DNA of 64,000 nucleotides from Schistocephalus solidus (taxonomy: Eukaryota > Platyhelminthes > Cestoda > Diphyllobothriidea > Diphyllobothriidae): the NCBI GenBank assembly GCA_017591395.1, contig WEDG01000388.1, positions 1 to 64,000 on the forward strand, in the 5' to 3' direction. Below the pieces are notes generated by a model. That model was not told the DNA's origin and made no database searches. It saw only the letters and a list, made by a program, of their open reading frames with translations. A program made the translations under genes and the position numbers. Positions 24,201 through 33,572 of the stretch are shown here, piece after piece (within the stretch, counting starts at the first letter, position 1; every line of letters begins with the position of its first letter).

Positions 24201-26764
24201 AGTCGGAGTTGGCCACTGAGGTGGTGGGAGTGGGGCAAGTTGTGTTCGTCGTCGTGATCGGCGCAGGGGTGGAGGAGGGAGGATGGTGTCTGTGATCGTG
24301 GGCGGCGGGGTATCGATGAAGTTGTTATCAGTGGTTGAGGTGTTTGGTCCAGGTCTCCGCTCCGTTAAGGAGTGTCGTCAAGACGACGGCCTTGTACATC
24401 TTCAGTTTGATGTTTAGGTGAATACCGTGGCGATTCCACACGAAGACCTGCAGTCGGCCGAAGGCCTGACTGGCTTTGGAGATCCGATGGGCAACCTCCT
24501 CATCGATTGTCGTGTTGCGTGACAGCGTGCTTCCTAGATAAGCAAAGGTTTCCACGTTTTTGAGTTGTGCGCCGTTGACATTGATTCGGGGAGCATTGTT
24601 TTTCGCGCTGGGCGGTGGCTGGTGCATGAAACCGTTTTGGCTGTACTGATTGTTAATCGAAAATTGGTGCAGCCTTCAGCGAAAAGGCCCATGCTCCGCA
24701 CGGTGTTAAATGGCGCAGTCGTCCGCGAAGAGCAAGTCATGGACTGTACCCGTAGACACGCGCGTTGTGGCCTGCATATGCTGACTGTTGAGAAGGTACC
24801 CGTCAGTTCTGTAGGCGATGCAGATCCCAAGGTGCTCATCACGGTAGGCGTCCATCAGCATAGCCAAGAACATGAGACTAAAGAGGGTGCGGGCTGGTAA
24901 GCAGCCCTGCTTCACACCGTTTGGTCACTGCGATTGCTTCGGATACCGTCCCGTTGTTAGTGACAAGCGTCGTCATCCCGTCATGGAGCTGGCTCACCAT
25001 GTGCGTGAACCGCTCAGGACGGCCGAAATGCTGCATGCTTTTTCACAGTCTGTCGCGATTCACCGTTTCAAAGTCATTAGTCAGATCCAAGAAGGTGGTG
25101 TATAGGAGGGTTAACATCTCCTGACACTTCTCTTGTAGCTGGCGAAGATCATGTCGGTTGTTCCGTGGTATCGTCAGAAGCTAAATTTGCTTTCCAAGAG
25201 CTATCCCTGCTCTAGGTGACCGTTCAGACGATTGGGAAGGATACGGGCGAAGACGGGACTAGGTTCCGGTCTTCTGACTGCTCATATCTGCGATCGCTTT
25301 TCAAAGTCTTGGTTTAGATTTTCCAGAAAAACCAAACCTTTTCACTCTCAAATGAGGCCAGTTTAATGGACTCGGTGACTCTAAATGCTTCCCACCGCAT
25401 TGGATTAGTTTACGACTCAGGTGTTTGGTCTCAAACGAAGGAAGTCGGTTTTTGGAGAGTGAATATCACTTAGAGCAGATCAAGGCTGTCTCTTGGTGAC
25501 AAATAAGTCAGAAACTGACATTCCAACGGCTGTGTTTAGGGTGCGGCTTAGATCGAGGCCACGGCTATACGGGTTTGAAAGCTAGAACTGTTTAGGCAAT
25601 TGGGTCACTCAATCAACCTCTCTCATGGTTAGAGTCGGTGAGCCAAATTAACTCATCGCCGCTGCCGTCGCTCTAGTTGCTGTGTAGCTTGAATCGCGCT
25701 TTCCAAGGTATTGTTGAAACGAAACCTGTCTCATCTATACAACGTCGCTCTATCATATCATGCCCATCGCACATTCAATCAACATTTCCCATCCCGTCTG
25801 ATCTCCCTATTCTGTTCTTTTTTTCTCGTTTAAACATGAGATTGATTAATGTGCAATGACCGTCCGTAGTTGCCTAAGAGGTCGTGAACTGTATACTTTA
25901 ATTCAATTCTGCATATTTTGTTGCCTTTGCCTCATTGTTTTTTCTATCAGCCAGTCGTATCGTTGAAACTTTTAGTATGTGGGCCCGGAGAGTATACCGT
26001 GCAGCTAATAGTAGGCGCACACTGCTAGTTAGGCGGAACCTGGGTTCAGGTAGGCATGCAACTGCTGACAGCTTTTATCTGCACCTCGCTCCTCTTGCCT
26101 AGAATTCTGCATTGCCTTTCCGCAGTCCTCCAGCTTAACCGTTCACCTTGCCTTGTGCAGACGCGCTGGAGACAAGGTGGATAGACTACCTCACCGAAGC
26201 CTTAGGCGGTCCTCCTCTCCGAAGTCTGCGCTGGCAGAGGGCAAGGAACACAGCCTCCTGCATGGCCTCAATGCCCGCCTGCCGCTCATTCTGCGCACTC
26301 GTGCACGCAGCCGGTTGGGCTTTATGGCGGCTGCGAATCCGCTTCGACGGATCTTCTCCGGTGGCTCACGGGCGTCTGCCCCCCACTTCTCGCGTCTGAC
26401 GCCGGGAGACTGCCAGACCCGAGAGGATCTGAGGCCGGCGTCAATCGAGGAGCGAGAGCCTCTCAGCCCCTGGCGTGAGGTGACCGAGGCTGCAGATTTG
26501 GCCAATTATCGGCACCATCGCATGCAGCACCTCTTCGACCCACAGACGGAGGCTCGGCTCCGAGAGGCAGAGGAAGTCGCCTCCGTCAGGGTGGCACGGC
26601 TAGCCGAGGGGCAGGTGGGTCGCCGCTCAGTCGGTGCCTACTCTGCGCCTCGAGGAGGGGACTTTCAGCTCAACAAACTCGGTTTTGATGGCCGCGGGGC
26701 CACAGCAATGGCATCAGCAGCACTCAGGACTCCTGTCCTCATCTCCTCGAATGAATCCCGGTAG
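13299..26764 (+). CDS. MFSD14: MFSD14/HIAT1-like major facilitator transporter, C-terminal five exons
   Basis: Exons 13299-13520, 16328-16405, 21042-21161, 22723-22979 and 26161-26764 join in frame with GT-AG introns (first three joins phase 0, last phase 2), giving about 426 residues. The first exon has SDQQGLAQ, the second [16 protein letters not shown], the fourth PGPPFAFGA. These are hallmarks of the MFSD14 (hippocampus-abundant transcript 1) family, multi-pass solute carrier-like membrane proteins whose substrate is poorly defined. The visible part covers roughly the last third of the transmembrane core. After the last helix comes an acidic stretch and then a basic, Arg/Ser-rich cytosolic tail longer than in vertebrate proteins as I recall them. 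N-terminal helices are missing; upstream exons may precede this window. Introns hold S1, L2 and a large trinucleotide tract. The last junction is the least certain. Confidence 0.8.
14112..14215 (+). repeat. repeat with degenerate TTAGGG-like end
   Basis: The segment with CCCTGCAATACAGGGG and TGCTAAATTCC is matched near 37783-37835, where it is also followed by degenerate (T)TAGGGTT units. Here the following part holds TTTAGGGTT and GGGGTTAGG. It lies in the first visible transporter intron. Confidence 0.5.
14930..15040 (+). repeat. degenerate telomere-like (TTAGGG) array
   Basis: Several copies of TTAGGGT or close variants (TAGGGTTAG, TTTAGGGTTCGG, TTAGGGTC, TTTAGGGTTAG, TTTAGGGTAAGG) are spaced irregularly. 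TTAGGG is the usual flatworm telomere unit. This interstitial array sits just 3' of S1a on its minus-strand reading, in the first visible transporter intron. Confidence 0.6.
15066..15190 (-). repeat. tRNA-like SINE S1, copy a
   Basis: The minus strand has a B-box-like CGCGGGTTCGAGTC (about 15155-15168), then a region with CCACCTTGGGGTTGAG and ACTGGCTGATGAC, then GACTCCTGTCTCCTTTGTC. The same order is found at 36.8, 54.0, 54.95 and 57.9-58.3 kb. It is a decayed polymerase III-type SINE, not a tRNA gene. Confidence 0.65.
16036..16106 (-). repeat. tRNA-like SINE S1, copy b (fragment)
   Basis: The minus strand carries GGGTATGGCTGGCTGG, GATGATGACTAATAAG and GAAATGACCGTTTCAG, matching the 3' body of S1. 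The tRNA-like head is missing. It lies in the first visible transporter intron. Confidence 0.55.
16328..16405 (+). CDS. MFSD14: transporter exon B
   Basis: Acceptor TTTCAG before 16328, donor CAG|GTCAGT after 16405. It is 26 codons, phase 0, encoding [19 protein letters not shown] and the start of a transmembrane helix. This continues directly from exon A in the family alignment and is the strongest family signature. Confidence 0.88.
16490..17135. repeat. compound trinucleotide microsatellite (GTA/GCA)
   Basis: About 640 bases of GTA, GCA and related triplets start roughly 90 bases after the exon B donor. There is a CAG-rich core at 16700-16850 and a nearly pure (GTA)n run from about 16847 to 16929. 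The long minus-strand open frame here (poly-Thr, poly-Cys) is a product of the repeat, not a gene. Confidence 0.95.
17136..20175. other. intronic stretch, nothing recognised
   Basis: Inside the 4.6-kb intron between transporter exons B and C. Only short frames without conserved motifs are seen. A C run near 18511-18521 and A+T-rich parts are visible. Confidence 0.5.
20180..20335 (-). repeat. tRNA-like SINE S1, copy c
   Basis: The minus strand shows a possible degraded B box (near 20315), then CACCTGGGTTGGGTATGG, CTGATGACGGCTAATAAG and CCAGAAATTCTCAC. Diverged from the other copies; lies in the intron before transporter exon C. Confidence 0.5.
21042..21161 (+). CDS. MFSD14: transporter exon C
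   Basis: Acceptor CCGCAG ending at 21041 and donor GAG|GTATGT at 21161/21162. Forty codons, phase 0, encode a hydrophilic Pro/Asn/Gln-rich loop, where vertebrate homologues have a variable loop before the last helix. A (CT)n tract starts about 15 bases into the next intron. Confidence 0.75.
21177..21210. repeat. (CT)n microsatellite
   Basis: A near-perfect CT dinucleotide run of about 30 bases close to the exon C donor of the transporter gene. Confidence 0.95.
21580..21850 (+). repeat. two tandem degraded S1-like SINE pieces
   Basis: Two direct segments share TTTGAATGTGACTGGCTGAC / TTGGAATATGACTGGCTGAC, then AGGCCAGAATTGATGGC / AGGTCAGAATTGGCCATT. These match the S1 body (GACTGGCTGATGAC...AGAAATGGCC). 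The units break at about 21715. They lie in the intron between transporter exons C and D. Confidence 0.5.
22723..22979 (+). CDS. MFSD14: transporter exon D (last helix and acidic tail)
   Basis: Acceptor CTTTAG ending at 22722. It encodes [12 protein letters not shown] followed by a hydrophobic helix ending in IFLPEDAR, matching the family's final transmembrane segment, then an acidic stretch ([11 protein letters not shown]). I place the donor at CG|GTATGC (22979/22980), phase 2, which joins in frame to 26161. Without splicing, the frame would stop at 23013 after only about 11 more residues, so a shorter isoform by intron retention is possible. Confidence 0.75.
23205..25270 (-). mobile_element. 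LINE copy L2 (RT part, zinc fingers, R1 3' end)
   Basis: Read on the minus strand from 25270: RT pieces, including a block ending LLFADDCAI (24706-24915), which keeps the catalytic FADD box; then [16 protein letters not shown] and [18 protein letters not shown] (24328-24627). An internal deletion follows, since the segment with RRILKLRW and the KRLFYGDV block is missing. Next come about four C2H2 fingers of the form CPHCxRTFTxxxGLLGHM spread over two frames (23612-24140), a 3' UTR and R1. Frames are broken by stops and shifts. It sits antisense in the last transporter intron. Confidence 0.85.
26161..26764 (+). CDS. MFSD14: transporter exon E (long cytosolic C-tail)
   Basis: Acceptor CTTGTGCAG ends at 26160; the frame runs 200 codons to TAG at 26762-26764. 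It is G+C-rich, unlike the surrounding introns, and reads as a basic Arg/Ala/Ser-rich tail with a central EEREPLSPW, which may parallel the acidic EPLLQ-like end of vertebrate homologues. No domain is recognised. The assignment rests on open length, composition, phase match with exon D and the splice site, not on strong homology. It could belong to another gene. Confidence 0.6.
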
Positions 26765-27290
26765 GGGGGAGGAGGGGGACTCCCAGCTCCCTCCCAGCCT
26801 TTTCCTTCCCTTCTGCTGTTCTGCAGAAACTCAGAGTCTTCTTCTACTGAAGCCGGATTTCGCAGAACCCCCGCAATCCAGTTAGTTTAAATTTTCAGTT
26901 TTGTCGCTTAATTTGGTATTTTTCGTTCCACCAGCCCATTTCCCTTTTCCAATTTTTCACAGAAATTAGTGGATATTGACTTTTTATTGTATAGGAACTT
27001 TGTGACCCTCGTGGAATTGATCTGTCATTGGTTTTGCCATGTAATTAGCTTGAGTTAAACCAGGTTTTGAGAGAGCTACATGCCCCATGAAGTCACTGTT
27101 GCTCGACTACTGAAATTTATGTTTCAGACACAGGGTGGGGGAGACAAGTTGGCGCCTGGAAAGCGTGAAACGTAGGCGTCAGGCTCTTTCGCTTGATCAT
27201 GTCTGTTGTTTGCGATTAAGGAAGTTGGGCGAGTGAAACTGATCCTACTGTATGGCCTTTGTTACCTCTAATAGAGTTGACAGGCTTCTG
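26765..27290. other. downstream flank of transporter gene, nothing recognised
   Basis: After the TAG at 26762-26764 the sequence turns from G+C-rich to A+T-rich. I see no clear AATAAA close to the stop, so the 3' end of the transcript cannot be placed. Confidence 0.4.
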
Positions 27291-27294
27291 AGTT

Positions 27295-27545
27295 ACCGGC
27301 AGGTAGACCGTCGTTGCCGAGGATGTCCATTGTGTACCCCACAGCAAAGTACGTGAAGAGACTTGTGCGTGCCTTAATTTATAATGATAGTCGACTTGCG
27401 CAGCATCCATCCCACACTCTCTTCCCTCAGTCTCCTGGGCCTGGTGTCAAGACAAAGGCAAGAAGACAGGAGGCTAGAGAGGGTGCTGATTGTCTGGCGC
27501 GTCATGAACCTGTGCTTAGGCACGCCAGCACACCTCTCACATGTG
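27295..27545 (-). repeat. R1 repeat, left arm of inverted pair
   Basis: The minus strand carries the R1 order: GCGTGCCTAAGCACAGG, CTTGTCTTCTTGCC, GACACCAGGCCCAGG, GGAAGAGAGTGTGGG, GCGCAAGTCGACTATC, and finally GTGGGGTACACAATGGAC. It lies head to head with 27570-27790. Confidence 0.65.
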
Positions 27546-27569
27546 ACATTTGGTATGTTTGCGCCAGAC

Positions 27570-27790
27570 TACGTCTCCGATCTTCTTGACTATATCTTGG
27601 CACCTGGCATAGGCGGGTAAGGGAAGGGAGAGTGCGGTAGATGCAGTGCAAGTCTACTATCATGTGAACTAATTTGCGCACAAATCACCGTCCTTGCACC
27701 ACCCTTCGGTAGAGCTTACGGTGGACATCGTCGGATTACGACGGTCGAACTGACATGTGTGCGCATTCCCAGTAACGGCACTTGGAGCTA
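27570..27790 (+). repeat. R1 repeat, right arm of inverted pair
   Basis: The plus strand carries TCTCCGATCTTCTTGAC, GGCACCTGGCATAGG, GGAGAGTGCGGTAGATGC, GCAAGTCTACTATC, GGTGGACATCGTCGG and ACGACGGTCGAACTGAC, the same order as the R1 copy at 30.0-30.3 kb. Confidence 0.7.
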
Positions 27791-27794
27791 CCAC

Positions 27795-30015
27795 GGCATA
27801 CTACAATGCTGAAAGCCCTAACGTGAAATGCTGCTAAGTGAGGGGACAGTTCCTCTCACCTCCGAACTGAGATGCGTCTTCAGATGACCATTTCGCCTTG
27901 TGATCACCTTATGACACTTCCTACCGGCATTCGACTTAGACGGTGTCCAAATAAGTGCAGTATGGTTCGTGTTGGCTCGGCAGGTGACACACGTGTGTGT
28001 GTCGGCTGGGGATGACAGCGATAACCCAGTGACTTGTACGCAAATGAGAAAAGCACAGTCAATCACATCAGCAGCTAGGCTTTGCGAAGAAAAAAATCGT
28101 CACTTTAAGGAGAAACAGGCTCTTTAGATAAAGATCTTCTCTCCGGACGCACTCGATTCGGCCGGCGTAGATGAAGAAGTACAAGTATGTGTTACACACA
28201 AATAGGTTGTTGCCTTTGTTTGCCAGAGCATCTCTACGCATGACGGCAGTACGGACATTGCTATTGTCCAGTGGACATGGTATGCTTCCTACTCCTCCAC
28301 CTCCTCCATCTTCCTTGTTTAATCCACACGCCGGCTACCTAGTTCCTTCTCCAACTCACCCCATTCAAGTCCTGCGCTGAGTTGACTTTCGCGTGCATTA
28401 GTTCGTCCCCTTCTTTTTCTCCTTTTAGGTCGCATTGTTGCGCAGTAAACCTCTTGCGATTACTCCCCACAATCTTCGGGGTTTTTTCCGCATATCTCAT
28501 GCCACACGTTTTTAATTTTTCTTCGACCTTCCTTTCCTATGCCCCACGCACTGCTCTATCGGCTTGATGTTTTCTCCACTGCTATTCATCTGACTCTTGT
28601 CAACCTTCTAGCTGCTCTTTTCCTTCTTACCGGCGTGGCCTCTCTTGGTCGTGCTGCCGTCTCTCATCCTGTCTAGCCTGGTTTATCTTATTGTAGTAGC
28701 ACTCGCTATCGCCCAGCAAGCGTTACGCATTAAGGTATTGAGACTCGATGCTGCTGTCTAGGCCATTATCCTCTCGTTTGTGAAGGCCGGGCCAGGAATC
28801 CAGTGAGGTTTGGTTACCTTTCACTCTCAGTAGGGAGATAGTCTTGAAGATCGGCGGAAATGACAGCTCGATCTCAGCCTTCCAACCTGGTTGCGGGCTG
28901 CACGGTGCGCTAATAGATATCGGATAGTTGAACGGCCTTCAGGGACGATTTTCTGTGAGGTAAACAAGCCGCAGCATCTTAGAAAACTTCAGCCATTGGA
29001 TTGAGATGACAGTATCCTCGGGCCTGTCTGAAAAATTGATTACCTATGGAAAGAAATTAAGTGCCATAATGGTATTTCGAGATGGCGAATGCTTCTCGGA
29101 TTAGAGTTCAGGCTTGCACTCCGAACAGGGTTGAGGGCCGTGCTTGTTCCATCCGCCCTGGGATCGCTGATGTACCGTTCTTGGAACATCTAAATCTCAA
29201 TCAATGGGCCATATATCGACTGTGCGAACCTGTCCGCCTTGAATCCCAGACAGTGCAGTTCTGTTTTTCAACAGGAAACAGTTTATGGCAGTTAGTAGGA
29301 ATTCTGTCAGGATAAGGGTCCATTCCCATACGCAACACCGATGAAGGGGCACCATACCAGAAAGGTATAGCGTTCAGATCCGCGGTTATCTCTTTTTCTT
29401 ATTTATTGGGTCGTTAAGTATGAAATTTTTAGTGAAGCGTACGATCAGCTTAGTCAATTTCTTATTTTCTCTTGCTATTATATTTTGAAATTTCAATTTT
29501 TTTGCTGTAAAACTGCCACACTTGCGCTTTAAACATCTTAAGAATCCTTTTATTATTGTTTAAAAATGGATTTTTTAACCCCACTGGATTTAAAATACAT
29601 AACTAATTACTATACTGGTTTTGGTACGCCTTGTTTGGTTTATTATGTCAAATCACCATTTGCAAGTGGTTTCTCTTGTCGAACGCTTATGCCGCGGCTC
29701 GCTCTTCCATCTTCATAAAGACTCGTTTAACCTTTTTTTCATGTCAGTACTCACCATACGACGCGTGCTGTAGGGATCGAAGGTCGTGTTAAGTTTTTCT
29801 TTGCCTCGGTTAGAGCACTATCGTTCGGCTTCCTCGACATATCCAAACAGTTTCGGTTGTCGAACGCATACGTCGTGAATTACCTACTTCGTCAGAAAGA
29901 CTTGTGCGTAGTCCCTTGTGCGTCCCCTAAACGGGCCACGTGGTAGATGCGTTGGACCAACACAGGGTTCACATTAGGGCACGGCAGGCATCCTTCGGGT
30001 TGCGCTCACATAACA
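27795..30015. other. stretch with no recognised gene
   Basis: About 2.2 kb with short frames only. No exon-like borders with conserved coding content, no RT or zinc-finger motifs, and no tRNA-like head were recognised. Confidence 0.5.
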
Positions 30016-30019
30016 AATG

Positions 30020-30335
30020 CTGAACATGGGTGTTGTGGCACACCTAGGGGCGGTTAGAGCCTAGGGGTCGCGGCCGCGCCAGCCACATGCGCCCTCTCTC
30101 ATCTCCGGTCTTATTGACTCTGTCTTGACACCGGACATAGGTTGGGGAGGAGGAGAGAGTGCGGTAGCTGCAGCGCAAGTCTACTATCACTTAAAACTAA
30201 TCCACGTGCAAGTCACCGTCCCTGCACCACGCTTCTGTGGAGCATACGTTGGACATCGTTGGACAACGACGGTCGAACTGTCGTGTCGTGGGTGTGCCAC
30301 GCAGGACAGCGAATGCAGTGCATTTAACCTGCACA
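30020..30335 (+). repeat. R1 repeat (well preserved)
   Basis: Plus-strand R1 with GGCACACCTAGGGGCGG, CATCTCCGGTCTTATTGAC, TTGACACCGGACATAGG, GGAGAGAGTGCGGTAGC, GCGCAAGTCTACTATCAC, GTGGAGCATACGTTGGAC and ACGACGGTCGAACTGTC. It is used here as a reference copy for the family. Confidence 0.75.
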
Positions 30336-31089
30336 ACGTGAGATTGTCAGATGTGGGCGCATTTGGTCCTGAGGTCCCGGCTCTGATATCACTTTACTGC
30401 TGATGCAACTCGTGAAGTGCTGCCTCAAATTTGATTTCGGTTAGGAGGTAACTTTTGTGTGGTTGCGTAATCACATGACACAGCATTCATGTTGGAATTG
30501 CTGCTTTTGAATGTGCGTCTTTTCTGCTACATGCATGTATCTTCCATTGTTTTCATATAAAACATGAACAGCAGCATTTCTTCTTGTATTCATTTGCGCC
30601 CTTCAAATCTTCTACTCAAAGAAAGTACATTTTTTATTAATATTATTACATGAGTTTCCTTAAGCACAAAGTGCACAGCGCGCAAATTGGAAAGCCTGTG
30701 CACAAGTCTGTCGGCAGGAAAAGCTTCCCAGCTTATTCTAGGACTCAAAAACTCTTTTTTAAAAACCAACATACTTTCTTCGAGTAGAAAATGTAAATAG
30801 CTAACAACTCATCATAATAAAGGTGCTTTTATGTACATGTTTCGGAAATATTTGTTGGATTTTTAAATATCTCACAAATAAACGGAGAAAATTAACATTA
30901 CTACAACTACTTGAGTAGTTGCTTTTCTTATAAACTATAAGCTTCCCAGTGGCAGGAAAGAGGCTCATTCAAAAGCCAGCATCCAGACTTGAATGAAATA
31001 TCTTGCGATCATGCTGCATACTAATTTCTTTTAACAGTTAGACCGTCAACTTTGGTCATGTCCTCCGCGTGCTTCAGGGCAGGCTGGAA

Positions 31090-31290
31090 GCAAGCGTGGT
31101 AACTTACGCGTAAATTGGTTTCAAGTGACAGTAGACTTGCACTGCAGCTACCACACTCTCTCCCCTCTCCCACCTGAGCTGGATGTTAAAACAGTCGGAG
31201 GCGGCATCAGGCACAGTTGGCTGGTTGGGCGAAATCCGCACCTAGGTTACCACCACACCCCCTGATCCACAACAAACAAGAAGAGAATGG
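31090..31290 (-). repeat. R1 repeat
   Basis: Minus-strand R1 with GGTGGTAACCTAGGTG, GGTGGGAGAGGGGAGAGAG, GTGGTAGCTGCAGTGC and AAGTCTACTGTCACTTG. The outer part with GTGGAGCATACGGTG is missing. Confidence 0.65.
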
Positions 31291-32119
31291 AGACAGCGAC
31301 ACGGATCTTAACTCACAGCGTGAGCCTGCGCGCTACCTCTCAGGTCTAAGCTCCAGGCTACAATAGCTCATTATTAATGGCGTTTTTATGATATCCCAGC
31401 CGCCTCCCCTCCCCATGAAAGCCTGTTAGACGTAATGATGATCAAGTGTGTTAATTGGTTTTGTCACCCTGGGTCGTCCTGACATTGTCCTGCCATAGAG
31501 TTGGGGACGGAGACAGAATGCCGTTTTGTAGTCACCGGTACTTCTTCCACTCCGCATGCCACACAGTTGATGTCATCACTTACGAAGGTCGAGCTGTTGC
31601 CTTCACACTCACGCTGACAGTTGATATGCAGAACGTAGCACAACTAGTTCTGTTTTTTTAGCGCCAGTGATGACAAGGTCTGGCAAGGAAGGGCAAATGA
31701 GGGTTCTCAAGTTAACTGGACACAGTAAGCCGCAAACGAGTCGTTTGACTGGCACATTTTTTCAACCATTCAATCTGAGAGTTGCGGAAAATCCCGTCTA
31801 AGGATTCGGAAGACCGTTTGGCGAGCATACGCGTGCTTTCGATGAATTCTGATGGGGCCGATACATTTATATCTAAAAGGTCTACAATTTAAAACATGCA
31901 CTCAATAATTTTCGTCTTGTTATACAAGGCAGTAAGAGACAGTCAGTTAAGCGACAGTGAGGGTTTTGTGTAGCCATTCCAGGGGAAAGGGGACTGGTGA
32001 AGAAAGAGAGATAGAGAGAGTGCGTGACCTATTCGTACCAAAAGACGAACATTATTGATCTCAGGTTTTACGTTGTACCCTTTTCCCATAAAAATTTTCT
32101 GGCCTGATGAGAATTAATC

Positions 32120-32345
32120 GAAAGTGTCAGCTCGACCGTTGTACTCAAACAATGTCCACCGTATGCATCACAGTGATAGTGACAGTGATTTGCGCGCAAA
32201 TTATTTTTACGTGATAGTAAACTTGCCCTGCAGCTACCACACTCTCTCTCCCCTTACCGCCTGTGCCCGGTATCAAGACATAGTAAAGAAGACTGAAGGC
32301 GCCTTCGGGCGCAGATGAATCATCTCTCACGGAGTGGGAGAGCAG
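32120..32345 (-). repeat. R1 repeat
   Basis: Minus-strand R1 with TCTTCTTTACTATGTC, TTGATACCGGGCACAGG, GGAGAGAGAGTGTGG, GCAAGTTTACTATCACG, GCATACGGTGGACATTG and ACAACGGTCGAGCTGAC. The core box order is complete. Confidence 0.7.
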
Positions 32346-32739
32346 GATACGGCATGAGCCTGCACCTACGCGTGCTCATGTTGGGCAGGCTCACCCCCAT
32401 CTTCGGAATGTGCTATGGGACCTCATTTCAAATAATAATATCGCCTGTCATACCCTGTTTTAATCCTAATATTGGTCCAGCGCATCTACCACGTGGCCCG
32501 TTCAGGGGCACTTATCGAAAGCATGCCTATGCGCATCGACTGGTCTTCTGAATTTTGTCTTTTTTGCAGTCAAGCTGCATTGGCGGACTACTGCTGGCTT
32601 TTCGGAGGTGTTAAAAATGAGCCGTCAAAACAGGGTACACTAGCCCAGACTAACGGCACGTGTTTGTTGAGCTGCATGGAGTCCACATGAGTCCATAACT
32701 GCTGATGACCCACGCACCCTCCGCTCCCGTCATTCCTAC

Positions 32740-33225
32740 AACCACTACCGATTAAGACAACCACCCAGCCCCTCCCGACTTTTCCTGCCTCTACCGATTT
32801 CTCCTGCCCAAAATGCGCCCGCAACTTCACCTCACGCACCGGCCTGTTCGGTCACCTACGAATCCATTGCACAGAGACTGGCGAACTAGTGCCTGTGGCA
32901 ACGACATGCAGTCGCCGCGCCCGCCTACATTGCCCTCACTGCTCCCACCCGTTCATACACCACATGTACCTATTAGGTCATATGTATCTCCCCGGTATAC
33001 CACCGTAGGCTGAACCATATCAACGCAAACTACCTCCACCAACAAATTCACGTCATCCTCACCCTTCCTAGAAACCGTGGCTTGGAAGGCTGTCAACTGA
33101 CGCTTACACCATACCACACCGTCAGCCCAGTGTGTTGTGTGTTGAGTGGCTGAGCAGTGAACTGGGAGTCAGACTGTGATGGCTCCTTCCTACCCCCTGG
33201 TTTCGGGAATCCTTATGCGTGCGTT
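32740..33225 (+). mobile_element. LINE fragment L3 (zinc fingers and 3' UTR)
   Basis: The plus strand encodes two C2H2 fingers, CPKCARNFTSRTGLFGHLR with HC instead of the last His pair spacing, and LHCPHCSHPFIHHMYLLGHM (about 32805-32990), with a frame break in the linker. It ends in a 3' UTR with GGAAGGCTGTCAACTGACG and GATGGCTCCTTCC (about 33085-33190), also present after the fingers in L2 and L6. RT is absent. Confidence 0.7.
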
Positions 33226-33414
33226 AAGGGTCAGGTTATGCTGTGGCGCGCGAAGACGGGTACACTGGTTCTGTCAGCCAATGCGCCTCAGGCAACTAAC
33301 CGACTCGGACTGTGGTCTGATTGTGGGGGTGGGGGATAGAGCGAGGTCGACGGCTCAGTGCATTTTCCTATTTATAAACAAGCTAACGCGCTTGAAACTC
33401 TTACGGTGCGCTAG

Positions 33415-33572
33415 AAGCTGTGGGTTCGAAGGTTGCAAACTGACGGCATAACTCGGATCGCGTGATCTGCCCAGTGCGTGCGTTTGTGCGCAATGGACGT
33501 CTGGCGGACTGAGAGTCAAGCTGCAATGGCTCCTTCTTAATATGGCCTTTATGGCACTCCCTCTCAGTTGGG
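33415..33572 (+). repeat. LINE 3'-UTR fragment
   Basis: Contains GGTTCGAAGGTTGCAAACTG, GACTGAGAGTCAAGCTGC, AATGGCTCCTTCTTAATATG, GGCCTTTATGGCACTCCC and TTGGGATCCGAG, the same order as in L2, L6 and the right end of the R1 copy at 6.1-6.4 kb. Confidence 0.65.
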
